Shown here piece after piece: positions 16,746 through 25,077 of a DNA stretch of 47,273 bases. The DNA is taken from the NCBI GenBank assembly GCA_964458645.1, contig CAYWJU010000013.1, positions 1-47,273 of the forward strand, in the 5' to 3' direction. The notes under the pieces were generated by a model, which saw only the letters and a list, made by a program, of their open reading frames with translations, was not told the origin of the DNA and did no database searches. The translations under genes and the position numbers were made by a program. Position 1 is the first letter of the stretch. Every line of letters starts with the position of its first letter. The stretch comes from DAORHV01 sp964458645. Its GTDB lineage: Bacteria > Patescibacteriota > Gracilibacteria > Peribacterales > Peribacteraceae.

Positions 16746-17993
16746 ATGGTGAAGAATAAAGGTTTGGCGCTCGCATCGATTTTCTTCACGGTCTTTCTGG
16801 ACCTGCTTGGCGTGGGGATCGTGATTCCGGTTATCGCGGTGGTTGTTTTGCAGGACGATGGCGGCTTACTTCCCATGGCGATGGCGCATCAATGGAAGAC
16901 ATTCATTCTGGGGCTGCTTATTGCTGCGTACCCGCTGGCGCAGTTCATTGGTTCGCCGATTCTTGGCGCCATTTCCGATCACGTCGGCCGTCGCAGGGTG
17001 CTTATGGTGGTACTGGCCGGCAGTTGTTTTGGATATTGTCTATTCGCACTGGGCATTGCCTGGAGAAGTATCCCGCTTCTGTTTCTCAGTCGTATCATCG
17101 ACGGGTTTGGCGGTGGTAGCGTCGCAGTTGCTATTTCGGCTATCGCAGACATTAGCGAAGAAGAGGCAAAGGCGCGAAATTTCGGCTTGGTGGGCACGGC
17201 ATTCGGTTTGGGCTTTATTTTGGGCCCGTATATCGGCGGACGTCTATCGGACCCCACCTCGCTCAGTTGGTTCACCTACTCCACGCCATTTTGGTTGGCA
17301 GCCGGTCTTTGTGCCTTGAATGCGCTGCTGGTGTTCTTCTGGCTGCCGGAAACATTACGAACATCGGTGCATACGAAAATCAGCCCCTGGACCGGATTGC
17401 GGAATATTCGTAAGGCTTGGGAAATGCCCAACCTGCGCACCATGTTCATTGTGTCGTTCGTGCTGGCGTTTGGTTTCAACTTCTTCACCCAGTTCTTTCA
17501 GGTCTTTCTGATTGAAAAGTTTCAGTTCAGCCAGAAGCACATCGGCGACTTGTTCGCCTACATCGGACTGTGGATCGTGCTGACGCAGGGTATTTTATTG
17601 CGACCGATTTCCAAGCGATTCAGCCCCACGACGATCTTGACGGTCTCGGCCCTTTGCCTGGCAGCTGTTCTCCCACTGCTTGTTGTGCCAGAAACACCGA
17701 ACGCGTTGCTGTTCATCTTGCCGCTCATCGCCGTGTTCCAGGGGCTTATTCAGCCGACATCCATTGCCATTGTCTCCAATCTTGCGCGCAAGGACTCCCA
17801 AGGGGAGGTCATGGGTATTTATCAATCCATTCAATCGCTCGGTATTGCCATTCCACCCATCATCGCTGGTCTTATCGTTTCCGTGCACATCAACATGCCC
17901 ACGATCGTATCGGCTCTCTGTACGTTTTTGGCTTGGCTCATTTTTATCGTCTTCTTCCGCAAGGAGCACCGGGAGTTGTTCGTGGAGGTATAG
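16746..17993 (+). CDS. MFS transporter, DHA1 family, TetA-like
   Basis: A 415-aa protein with 12 predicted membrane helices. The first helix has FLDLLGVGIVIPV; the loop 2-3 motif A reads GAISDHVGRRRVLM; motif C-like glycines occur in helix 5 (GLVGTAFGLGFILGPYIGGR). This pattern is typical of proton-coupled drug exporters of the TCR/Tet group, but the substrate cannot be derived from sequence and many relatives have other roles. The gene follows tRNA-Pro by 43 bp and is closed by a bidirectional terminator. The leader is pyrimidine-rich (cgtttttctcttttc). Confidence 0.9.
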   Translation: MVKNKGLALASIFFTVFLDLLGVGIVIPVIAVVVLQDDGGLLPMAMAHQWKTFILGLLIAAYPLAQFIGSPILGAISDHVGRRRVLMVVLAGSCFGYCLFALGIAWRSIPLLFLSRIIDGFGGGSVAVAISAIADISEEEAKARNFGLVGTAFGLGFILGPYIGGRLSDPTSLSWFTYSTPFWLAAGLCALNALLVFFWLPETLRTSVHTKISPWTGLRNIRKAWEMPNLRTMFIVSFVLAFGFNFFTQFFQVFLIEKFQFSQKHIGDLFAYIGLWIVLTQGILLRPISKRFSPTTILTVSALCLAAVLPLLVVPETPNALLFILPLIAVFQGLIQPTSIAIVSNLARKDSQGEVMGIYQSIQSLGIAIPPIIAGLIVSVHINMPTIVSALCTFLAWLIFIVFFRKEHRELFVEV

Positions 17994-18004
17994 GCGCAAT
18001 CACA

Positions 18005-18037
18005 AAAAAACGGACGGCCTGAGCCGCCCGTTCTTTT
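18005..18037. terminator. Bidirectional terminator between convergent genes
   Basis: A stem cggacggc/gccgcccg (one mismatch) with loop ctga. An A run precedes it and ttctttt follows, so it can serve both the MFS gene and the minus-strand gene ending at 18049. Confidence 0.8.
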
Positions 18038-18048
18038 CCAAATGTCAT

Positions 18049-18618
18049 TTACTCGGAGACCTGGGACGAAGAGGAACCGCCGCGGTTCTCCATTCGCTCC
18101 AACTTGTCGTTCATGTGTTCCATCATTCTGCCTTCCTTCTTCTCCATCTTTTCCATCATCTTGGTCTGCTTCTCTTCCATCTTGGTCTTCATCTTCTCCA
18201 CGCGCTGCTCCATGTGAGCCTTGCGCTTGGCCATGCGCTCATCCAGCTGGCACTTGCGCCATGCCTTCAGAACCTTCTGGCGCTCGCCCTTGGCGACGGA
18301 AGCAAGCTTCGGAGCCCTGCCGCAACCCACGATTGCAGCCGAGCTGCTCATGGAAGATGACACTGCCGAAGAGCTGACAGACGATGCAGTGGACGAACTG
18401 ACGGACGAAGCGGCAGACGAGCTGTCGGAAGAAGTGCTCGACGAGACGGAGCTCGCAGAAGACGAGACCGATGCGGCGCTACTGACTGCGCTGGACGAAA
18501 CTGAGGATGAGGAGGACTCGGACGAAGCGCTGGATGCACTTTGTGCCATTGCTCCGCTGACCAGACTGAGTGCGATGGTCGAAGCCACGACTCCCTGGAG
18601 AATAAAATGCTTCTTCAT
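18049..18618 (-). CDS. Secreted Ser-rich/coiled-coil protein (189 aa)
   Basis: A signal peptide (MKKHFILQGVVASTIALSLV, cleavage after GAMAQ) is followed by about 70 residues made almost only of Ser, Ala, Val and Thr, then a single-Cys segment (VGCGRAPKL), and a Lys/Glu/Met-rich coiled coil with heptad-like repeats (MEEKQTKMMEKMEKKEGRMM). The Ser tract may be a flexible, possibly glycosylated spacer. A role as a surface spacer or binding protein is inference. The leader is pyrimidine-rich (ttctttcccttttttt). The plus-strand frame opposite it is an acidic artefact. Confidence 0.8.
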   Translation of the reverse strand: MKKHFILQGVVASTIALSLVSGAMAQSASSASSESSSSSVSSSAVSSAASVSSSASSVSSSTSSDSSSAASSVSSSTASSVSSSAVSSSMSSSAAIVGCGRAPKLASVAKGERQKVLKAWRKCQLDERMAKRKAHMEQRVEKMKTKMEEKQTKMMEKMEKKEGRMMEHMNDKLERMENRGGSSSSQVSE

Positions 18619-18754
18619 GGTGTAAAAAAGGGAAAGAACAAAAAAGCCGATTGAGAGTACCAGCGTTGCCCTCTTCCGTGTAGTGGGCATGTATTCGCAC
18701 GAGGTTGTGCCGACCGTGTTGGCGGCATGCTCAAAACGCCTGTAGAGTGCCTGC

Positions 18755-19204
18755 ATGACTACAATAACCGTCGGAATGGCCGCTCCCGCATGGAGCACAG
18801 TCGATCAACATGGTGCACAACATTCGCTTGCCGAATATCGCGGGAAGTGGTTATTGCTGTATTTTTATCCGAAGGACGATACCCCAGGCTGTACGATTCA
18901 GGCCTGCGGCATCCGCGATGCTTTTGTGGACTTTCAGGGTGTGCTCGAAGTACTGGGTGTCAGCAAAGATTCTTCGGAAAGTCATAAGAAGTTCACGCAA
19001 AAATATCAATTGCCGTTTCCGCTGCTGGTCGATACCGAAGCGACGCTGATCTCTGCATATGAAGCGACGTCAGAAGGTTTTGGGAAGCGCGTTTCCTTCT
19101 TGATCGATCCGCAAGGAATCATTCGCAACATCTATACCGGTTTCGATTGCACGGTACATGCGGGCATGGTGCTGAAGGACGTTCATGCAATGCGCGCGGA
19201 CTAG
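18755..19204 (+). CDS. bcp: Peroxiredoxin, Bcp/PrxQ type
   Basis: Thiol peroxidase reducing H2O2 and organic peroxides. In 149 aa it has the AhpC/TSA fold with YPKDDTPGCTIQACGIRD: peroxidatic Cys46 and a second Cys51 five residues on, the PrxQ/Bcp arrangement. Conserved SFLIDPQGIIRNIY follows. A weak promoter (TTGGCG, 18 bp, TAGAGT) ends 6 nt before the ATG, which suggests a leaderless start. Its stop overlaps the stop of the convergent Sel1 gene. It fits an oxidative-stress set with the MsrB genes at 8.4-9.5 kb. Confidence 0.93.
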   Translation: MTTITVGMAAPAWSTVDQHGAQHSLAEYRGKWLLLYFYPKDDTPGCTIQACGIRDAFVDFQGVLEVLGVSKDSSESHKKFTQKYQLPFPLLVDTEATLISAYEATSEGFGKRVSFLIDPQGIIRNIYTGFDCTVHAGMVLKDVHAMRAD

Positions 19205-19884
19205 TTACCAACAGAAGAGTTTGCTGCGCTGACCGACGACGATTGTGTTTTCGCCAATGCCTCCAGGCCGGCGACGATTGCCGCGTGCGCCTGATCCACC
19301 TCTATTTCGATCTGCTTGCGTGCGGCAGGGGAGAGGTCGGGCGAGAAATTCTTCAAGTACTTCGTGGCCTCCGCATACCCCTGTTTGCTGGAGAGCAGCA
19401 GCCAGTAGTATGCCTTGGCATAGTCCTGGGGAATGCCTTCGCCATTGCCGTACATGGCACCAAGGTTGAATTGTGCTGCGGCAAAACCTCTGTCGGATGC
19501 GTTTCGATACCACTGTGCTGCACGGGCAAAGTTCTGCTCTACGCCGTCGCCTGTTCGATACGCATTGGCCAGGTTGAACTGCGCCTGCGGCATGCCTTGT
19601 TCCGCGGCTTTGCGGAACCATTCCACCGCCGTCTGGTGGTTCAGTGTTACGCCGCTGCCCGAGATGTACAGATTTCCCAGGTTGAACTGTGCTTCGGCCA
19701 AGCCTCCTTCGGCTGCTTGTTTGTAGTACAAGGCTGCCTTGCCGATGTCGGCCTGCACCGAAATTCCATGCTGGTAATTGTATGCCATCGTGAATGCAGC
19801 CTTCGCTTCTTCGTTTGTGATGTTGACCGAACATGCCGCAAGCGCGACGAGCGACAGGAGCAAGAATGGAGTTCTTTGAATCAT
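19201..19884 (-). CDS. Sel1-repeat lipoprotein (227 aa)
   Basis: Lipoprotein signal MIQRTPFLLLSLVALAAC (Cys 18), then four Sel1-type TPR repeats between about residues 28 and 170. They share the form AQFNLGNLYxxGxGVxxNxxxAxxWxxKAAEQG. The tail is Ser/Ala-rich. Sel1 proteins act as scaffolds for envelope protein complexes; the partner is unknown. TATACT (19892-19897) ends 7 nt before the ATG, so the start is chosen there instead of the upstream in-frame codon at 20022. Confidence 0.88.
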   Translation of the reverse strand: MIQRTPFLLLSLVALAACSVNITNEEAKAAFTMAYNYQHGISVQADIGKAALYYKQAAEGGLAEAQFNLGNLYISGSGVTLNHQTAVEWFRKAAEQGMPQAQFNLANAYRTGDGVEQNFARAAQWYRNASDRGFAAAQFNLGAMYGNGEGIPQDYAKAYYWLLLSSKQGYAEATKYLKNFSPDLSPAARKQIEIEVDQAHAAIVAGLEALAKTQSSSVSAANSSVGN

Positions 19885-19945
19885 GGGCTGCAGTATACCT
19901 GATGCTCGTTCACAGAGAGCGGTGTATGCTTTTGGGGTCGAGCTC

Positions 19946-20652
19946 ATGCGCACCCACAAGTATTTTATCGGCTTCGGCATTACGGTTGGCATCATTCTGC
20001 TGGTTACAGTCACGTCACGCATGGCGTTACAGGGCAGCTTGCTGGCGGAACAGATGCAGATGCCTCTTCCGCAATGTCGACTTCTTCCGTCGTCAACCTT
20101 CAGCCGCTGGGAGACCCGTTGTCGCTGAAAGCGCTAACAAGCGTAACGTACATGGCAGCCGATGTATCCGTGCGGTATGCATTGTCGTCAGCCGGACGCA
20201 CGTTCGATTTGCGTTTTACAGATGCCGGTGAATATATTTCACCGGGAACCAACGTGTTCAAGCGGCAGGGTATCGAGTCGGCGACACTGCATACGGATCG
20301 TGTTGCGGTCGGGGACATCGACGGCGACCGCAGGCCGGATGCGGTCCTACCCGTAACGGTGCGTATCGCAGGAAAATCGTTTACCGATCTCGCCGTTGTT
20401 CTGAATAAAGGAGGTGACGTGGGCGAGTATTCAACGGGATATGCGTTGGGATTGGGCAGCGAAGTACAGCGTATCGAAATCGACCCTTCCTACGGCATGC
20501 GTGTGCACTTCAGCTACCTGGCACCGGGCGCATCCGCGCCGGTGAATGCGCATATGACGATTGCCGTTACCATGCCGAAACTTGAACAGACTGCGCCTTC
20601 CTCTTCGTCCTCAGCGGAATCATCGCAAGCTCTTTTCTTGCAGGAACCCTAA
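19946..20652 (+). pseudogene. Membrane-anchored VCBS/FG-GAP-like protein split by a frameshift
   Basis: The N-terminus MRTHKYFIGFGITVGIILLV with a signal-anchor helix lies in one frame (19946 to about 20050). The rest lies in another (…LAGGTDADASSAM, then STSSVVNLQPLGDPLSLKAL to 20652), shifted by one base. The overlap region is about 20020-20080. Neither part makes sense alone: the first lacks a domain and the second lacks a signal. The body has DRVAVGDIDGDRRPDAVLPV, the calcium-binding repeat form of VCBS/FG-GAP proteins, and a Ser-rich C-terminus. Assembly error or true inactivation cannot be told apart here. Confidence 0.65.
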
Positions 20653-20692
20653 ACCCGTGTGATATCATGCGTCTAATTTCTCATTACACTCC

Positions 20693-21109
20693 ATGCCCAC
20701 GTTGTATCTGACACCGTTCGAAAAAAAGATCGTACGCTCAGATTTGCTACAGGAATGGAAATGGACGCTGAAAGACGAAACGCTGCAATCGTACGAAAGT
20801 CCCAGCGAGTTGGATGTCCGCATGAAGCTGCTTGCACGTGGCAAGAATGCCGAGCTTGAAAAGTTGGTGGAGAAAATCAATGCCAAGCTGGATTTAGGCG
20901 AAGAGCTCGACAGCCTTATTCCCGAAGGAGTCTCCGACGAAGCGTTTACCATGTTGTTGTTCGGCATCGGCGCTTTGGGTATGACGGCCTTAATCGAAAT
21001 CCTGGCGCACGACGCCAAGAGCCAAGATGATCTGTTCAACATGGCAGCCATTACCGGTGCCCGCCACGCACTGCTGGAGGCGAATATGGCGCAACCCGCA
21101 GCTCAGTAA
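20693..21109 (+). CDS. Hypothetical protein (138 aa)
   Basis: Begins MPTLYLTPFEKKIVRSDLLQ. Charged and helical up to about residue 85, then a hydrophobic segment (FTMLLFGIGALGMTALIEIL) that may be one membrane helix. No family recognised. It is the first of three closely spaced small genes before lemA. The leader is pyrimidine-rich (taatttctcattacactcc). Confidence 0.65.
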   Translation: MPTLYLTPFEKKIVRSDLLQEWKWTLKDETLQSYESPSELDVRMKLLARGKNAELEKLVEKINAKLDLGEELDSLIPEGVSDEAFTMLLFGIGALGMTALIEILAHDAKSQDDLFNMAAITGARHALLEANMAQPAAQ

Positions 21110-21132
21110 ATATTTCTCACTTCTTTTTACCC

Positions 21133-21510
21133 ATGGCCAAAAAATCCCGTAATCCAATCGAAGTTTTGCGCGAACAGGGTGTGGATATAGACAAAGTGAA
21201 TCTGCCACCCGAGGTGAAGGCGAAGTTCGAGGCCTACAAGCAGAAGCTTGCCATAGAGGAGGCCGGTTTCAAGAAAGGTCTGAAAGAAGGAAAGGGAAGT
21301 CTTCCGCGCCGCGCCGCCGGGACGTTGCTATGGAATCCAGTGACGCGTACCGCCTTGTACGGAGGACTTGGCACGTATGGAGTATTGACCGGACTCAAGC
21401 TTGCCAACATGCAGCCGAGTTGGCTGAATGCCGGTCAAATCGACCGCGCATCGGATGCAAGTGCGAACCTCTTGCGTAGCTGGGGTGTCGGCTCAGCGCC
21501 AAAACCGTAG
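21133..21510 (+). CDS. Hypothetical protein (125 aa)
   Basis: Begins MAKKSRNPIEVLREQGVDID. A basic, helical N-terminal half is followed by a moderately hydrophobic stretch (TALYGGLGTYGVLTGLKLAN). It lies 23 bp after the previous gene and is probably co-transcribed. The leader is pyrimidine-rich (tttctcacttctttttaccc). Function unknown. Confidence 0.65.
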   Translation: MAKKSRNPIEVLREQGVDIDKVNLPPEVKAKFEAYKQKLAIEEAGFKKGLKEGKGSLPRRAAGTLLWNPVTRTALYGGLGTYGVLTGLKLANMQPSWLNAGQIDRASDASANLLRSWGVGSAPKP

Positions 21511-21578
21511 TTCGTATTGCTCGCAAAATTTCGCTGCGACTGTGGTATACTCCGCAGTGTCTTTTCTCCCTGCATTTC

Positions 21579-22169
21579 ATGAAAAAGTTTTCTCCGTGGA
21601 TCATCGCCCTTGGTGTCGGCGTCGTTGCGATCGGTTGGCTCGTGATGTCCTATAACGGCCTTGTCAGTGCCAAGGGCAATGCAGATAACCAGTGGGCGCA
21701 GGTAGAGACACAGTACCAGCGTCGCTTCGACTTGATTCCGAATTTAGTGAGCACCGTGAAGGGTGCGGCGAACTTTGAGCAAGAGACGTTCCGCGCCGTG
21801 ACCGAGGCCCGCAGTGCTTGGGCTCAGGCTAAGACCGTGGGTGACCGCGGTCAGGAGATTCAAGCTGCAGGCACATTCGATGGCGCCCTGTCTCGCTTGC
21901 TTGTGACGGTAGAGGCCTATCCTCAGCTCCAGGCTACGCAGGCCTTCCGCGATCTTATGACGCAGCTGGAGGGTACCGAGAATCGCATTGCCGTTGCACG
22001 TAAGGATTACAACGATGCCGTACTGGGCTATAACCTTCAGGTTCGTCGTTTTCCGGGCAATGTCGCTGCTATGATTTTCGGCTTTGCCCCCGAGAAGCCG
22101 TTCGATGCCGCTCCAGGCAGTGACACGGCTCCCGCAGTGGATTTCGGCACCAGCGCCAGCGCCAACTAA
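21579..22169 (+). CDS. lemA: LemA family membrane protein
   Basis: A 196-aa protein with an N-terminal anchor helix (WIIALGVGVVAIGWLVMSYN) and a long helical domain carrying the LemA signature NQWAQVETQYQRRFDLIPNL and the EAYPQLQATQAFRDL segment. The tail after GFAPEKPFDAAPG is short and disordered. Its biochemical role is not established. It is followed 20 bp later by a TPM-domain gene, a pairing widespread in bacteria. TATACT lies about 28 nt upstream, with a pyrimidine-rich leader. Confidence 0.95.
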   Translation: MKKFSPWIIALGVGVVAIGWLVMSYNGLVSAKGNADNQWAQVETQYQRRFDLIPNLVSTVKGAANFEQETFRAVTEARSAWAQAKTVGDRGQEIQAAGTFDGALSRLLVTVEAYPQLQATQAFRDLMTQLEGTENRIAVARKDYNDAVLGYNLQVRRFPGNVAAMIFGFAPEKPFDAAPGSDTAPAVDFGTSASAN

Positions 22170-22189
22170 TCGTTCCGCGCCCATCACCG

Positions 22190-23089
22190 ATGCGATCCGC
22201 AACTTCATCAGCGATTTGTCCCATGGCACTGCTCGCGGTGCTCTGGCTTGTCTGCGCGCCGCTTGTTCATGCGTACGATGTCCCCCCGAACGACGGGTTT
22301 GTGACGGATGCTTCGGGCGTGGTGCCGGCATTGCTGACAGCCGAACAAGATGCTGCGCTCGAGAAGGTGATTACCGATTACCAGGTGAGCACCAGTAACC
22401 AAATCGCAGTTGTCATCGTGCGCTCACTGAATGACGAAGCGATTGAAGAAGTGTCGCTGCAAATCGCACGCAAGTATGGAATCGGTACCGAGCAACACGA
22501 CAACGGCATTCTTTTGCTTATTTCGTATGATGATCGCGCCGTACGGATGGAAGTTGGCTACGGTTTAGAAGGGGCTGTACCGGATATCGTTGCGAAAGGG
22601 ATTATTGATACCGACATGATTCCTCGGTTTCGAACCGGTGATTATGGCGGTGCGATTGCGGCTGCAATTGATTCGCTGCAAAAGCACATCAGCAATGAGT
22701 ACACCGCAGAACGCTACGCGAAGACTGGCGACGATGGCGGTGGAATCGGTGTCTATGGTTTGTTCATGGGCTTTCTCTTCGTACAGTGGTTGTTGTCCAT
22801 TTTGGCACGCACAAAGTCCTGGTGGCTGGGCGGGGTTTTCGGATTTTTTGGTGGAATAACGCTCGCCATTCTTTTTGGTTGGTGGTTGTCCATACCGACG
22901 CTCATTGTGCTTGGTTTGCTGCTGGATTTTGTTGTTTCGCGTAATTACCGCGCTCGCGGTCCTACCAGCTGGTGGGCCGGAGGAGGCTGGGGGCCGGGTG
23001 GCGGAGGACGCTTTGGCGGCGGCGGTGGGGGATTCGGCGGTTTCGGTGGCGGCAGCTTTGGCGGCGGCGGTGCCAGCGGTCGTTGGTGA
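22190..23089 (+). CDS. TPM-domain (YgcG-like) membrane protein
   Basis: A signal peptide (MALLAVLWLVCAPLVHA, possibly after a short upstream start) leads to a TPM domain (about 30-180): DASGVVPALLTAEQDAALEK, SNQIAVVIVRSL and NGILLLISYDDRAVRMEVGY. Two membrane helices follow (about 190-250), then a Gly-rich tail (GGGGRFGGGGGGFGGFGGGS). TPM proteins have been linked to membrane protein quality control, and the LemA neighbour supports a shared envelope role. The annotated start is an ATG 20 bp after lemA. Confidence 0.92.
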   Translation: MRSATSSAICPMALLAVLWLVCAPLVHAYDVPPNDGFVTDASGVVPALLTAEQDAALEKVITDYQVSTSNQIAVVIVRSLNDEAIEEVSLQIARKYGIGTEQHDNGILLLISYDDRAVRMEVGYGLEGAVPDIVAKGIIDTDMIPRFRTGDYGGAIAAAIDSLQKHISNEYTAERYAKTGDDGGGIGVYGLFMGFLFVQWLLSILARTKSWWLGGVFGFFGGITLAILFGWWLSIPTLIVLGLLLDFVVSRNYRARGPTSWWAGGGWGPGGGGRFGGGGGGFGGFGGGSFGGGGASGRW

Positions 23090-23172
23090 GATTAAGAAAA
23101 TTAAGGAATAAGGGCTGTCAAAACAGTGTTTCGTTGTACAAAAGAATTGAAAAAATTGTAGACTCACAACCT

Positions 23173-24102
23173 ATGAAACTCGCATCATTGCTTTTGTCGT
23201 CAGGCCTTGTTTTCACAGTAGCCATCCCGACAGTTTCAGCGTCTACCATTACCACTGGAGGTGTTGGCACTCTGACTGTTAGCTCATCGGAAGCTCCAGT
23301 CATCGGATCTGTGCCCCAGGGGGCCTCGCGCGTGCATATGATGACGCTGAACCTATCGGCATCGTGCGATGCGGATATTGCAGTGAGCCAGATCGATGTA
23401 CGGCATGTCGGTTTAGGGGCGGTTTCGGATATCACCGGTCTGTATCTGATGAGCGATACCACACGCATTTCTCGTTCCGTTGCATTTGACCACAGCGGAG
23501 ATGCCTCGTTGCGCCTGCGCTCGTTTACCTTGCCAAAATGCGGCGCAGTTAGGGTAAAGTTACTTGCGGATTTCTCTCGCGATGCCAACGTTGCCTCCGA
23601 GCATGGCGTGGAAATCACGAGTTCGGCTGGCGTGGTCTCTACCGCAAAGGAGGTCATTGTTGAGCATGCAGCAAGCGACATGACGTTTGCCACTTCGCGC
23701 ACCAATGGCGGCGAACTTACGGTGAAGTTTTTATCGGCGGCCTCCAGATTGGTTCGGTACGGACGCACAGAAACGGTTGCGCGTTTGCAATTGAGTGCCG
23801 ATGCCAAAAGCGGCCACATCCTGCGGTCGATTACGCTGACCAACGACGCGACGGCGCGCGATATGGACCTCATCAATTTGTCGCTGCAGACCACATCTGG
23901 AAAAGCCTTAACCGTCGTTGCGCAGCGAATGAAGGGCAAGCAAGTCACGCTGGAGTTTCAGCCGACGTACATTCTGAATTCCAGCCAGACGGTGGTGTTG
24001 CTGCTCAAAGCCCAAATCAACGGTTCAATCACCCGGAAGATCAACTTCATTCTCGAAGAAGAATCGGACTTGGATGCCAGCCCGTACCGTAGCCGCAACT
24101 GA
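23173..24102 (+). CDS. Secreted protein of unknown function (309 aa), leaderless
   Basis: Signal peptide MKLASLLLSSGLVFTVAIPT with likely cleavage after SAS. The mature part is beta-rich with Ser/Thr-rich strands and a Cys pair (SASCDADI, PKCGAV); it looks like two Ig-like or sheet domains (about 35-170 and 180-300). No catalytic motif is seen. TAGACT ends 8 nt before the ATG, which excludes the upstream in-frame start at 22972 that would overlap the TPM gene. Confidence 0.78.
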   Translation: MKLASLLLSSGLVFTVAIPTVSASTITTGGVGTLTVSSSEAPVIGSVPQGASRVHMMTLNLSASCDADIAVSQIDVRHVGLGAVSDITGLYLMSDTTRISRSVAFDHSGDASLRLRSFTLPKCGAVRVKLLADFSRDANVASEHGVEITSSAGVVSTAKEVIVEHAASDMTFATSRTNGGELTVKFLSAASRLVRYGRTETVARLQLSADAKSGHILRSITLTNDATARDMDLINLSLQTTSGKALTVVAQRMKGKQVTLEFQPTYILNSSQTVVLLLKAQINGSITRKINFILEEESDLDASPYRSRN

Positions 24103-24165
24103 TCCCGCTTCATGTCGAGCGAACACGCTTTGGTTCCTGGTTTGGCTCGCGTATTCTGGCGACCC

Positions 24166-25053
24166 ATGCGAACGGTGTTTGTTGCAACGGCCTCTCTGCT
24201 TGTCTTGCTTGCCGGTTGTTCATCGTCATCCAAACGCATGCCGTTACCGTCGACGGAAGTACTGCATCGCAGCGTGGTCGCAAGCAACACGCTTGATTCC
24301 TTTTCCTATGGACTTCATGCGCTTTTCCAGTCGTCGGGGAACGGCAGTATGTCTGCTATGAGCGGGTCACTCCAGCTTACGGGTTCACTGCTGCACGAAC
24401 GTACGATCGCCACCGGCATGGGTATTGCGGATGTGACATTCGGCGATGCCGAACATCCGATTGGTCTGCGCTTCGAGGCGGCGTATGCGGTGGTTCCACA
24501 TCAGCGCCCCACCATACGCATCGATTCCATTTCAACGATGTCCGGTTCCGTGCTCCTGGAGCGTGACGCAGGGTCTCGCTGGATTTCTTTGCCGCTGGAC
24601 GATGCGCATTCGCCATTGGAATCCACCGCTTCCATCGATCAGCGTTGGATCGCACTGCAGTCCTCTGCCATGCATGTCACGGAGGACCTTGGACTGGTTT
24701 TGGTGGATGGGCGTGAAACGTATCATTATAGAGTCGCATTGAATGTCGATGCGCTCGAAGCGATGTTCGGTCGAGAGCAAAACAGCGGTGTGCGACAAAC
24801 ACTTCAAGATCATGTGCGTGGAGAGCTATGGATCGATGCCGACAGTTTCTTGCTGCGACGTGCATACTGGACGCTAGAGGGTCTAGAAACCCCGCGTGGG
24901 TCAACAGACCTTTCTTTAGACGTTTGGCTTTTCGATCAAAATCGCGCCAAAGCAAAAGTCGCCGCACCCATGCCAAATCAAATTGAGTATCCCGACGATG
25001 GTATCTTTGCCACCATTTTCTCCGGAGCGCTACTTCCCTTCCTCTCCCAGTAA
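24166..25053 (+). CDS. Lipoprotein, possibly LppX/LprG-like (295 aa)
   Basis: Lipobox MRTVFVATASLLVLLAGC with the acyl Cys at residue 18, then Ser/Lys. The mature domain alternates strands and helices (SGSLQLTGSLLHERTIATGM, GLVLVDGRETYHYRVALNVD, GELWIDADSFLLRRAYWTLE), which recalls LolA/LprG-type lipid-binding lipoproteins, but identity is not proven. TATTCT (24152-24157) with TTGGTT 16 bp upstream ends 8 nt before this ATG, so it is preferred over the ATG at 24112. Confidence 0.75.
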   Translation: MRTVFVATASLLVLLAGCSSSSKRMPLPSTEVLHRSVVASNTLDSFSYGLHALFQSSGNGSMSAMSGSLQLTGSLLHERTIATGMGIADVTFGDAEHPIGLRFEAAYAVVPHQRPTIRIDSISTMSGSVLLERDAGSRWISLPLDDAHSPLESTASIDQRWIALQSSAMHVTEDLGLVLVDGRETYHYRVALNVDALEAMFGREQNSGVRQTLQDHVRGELWIDADSFLLRRAYWTLEGLETPRGSTDLSLDVWLFDQNRAKAKVAAPMPNQIEYPDDGIFATIFSGALLPFLSQ

Positions 25054-25077
25054 GGAGCTATACTGCACTTCGAAACA

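Noticed and set aside
16360..16776. 138-aa minus-strand frame
   Set aside because: It runs antisense through tRNA-Pro and the MFS start and has no coding character.
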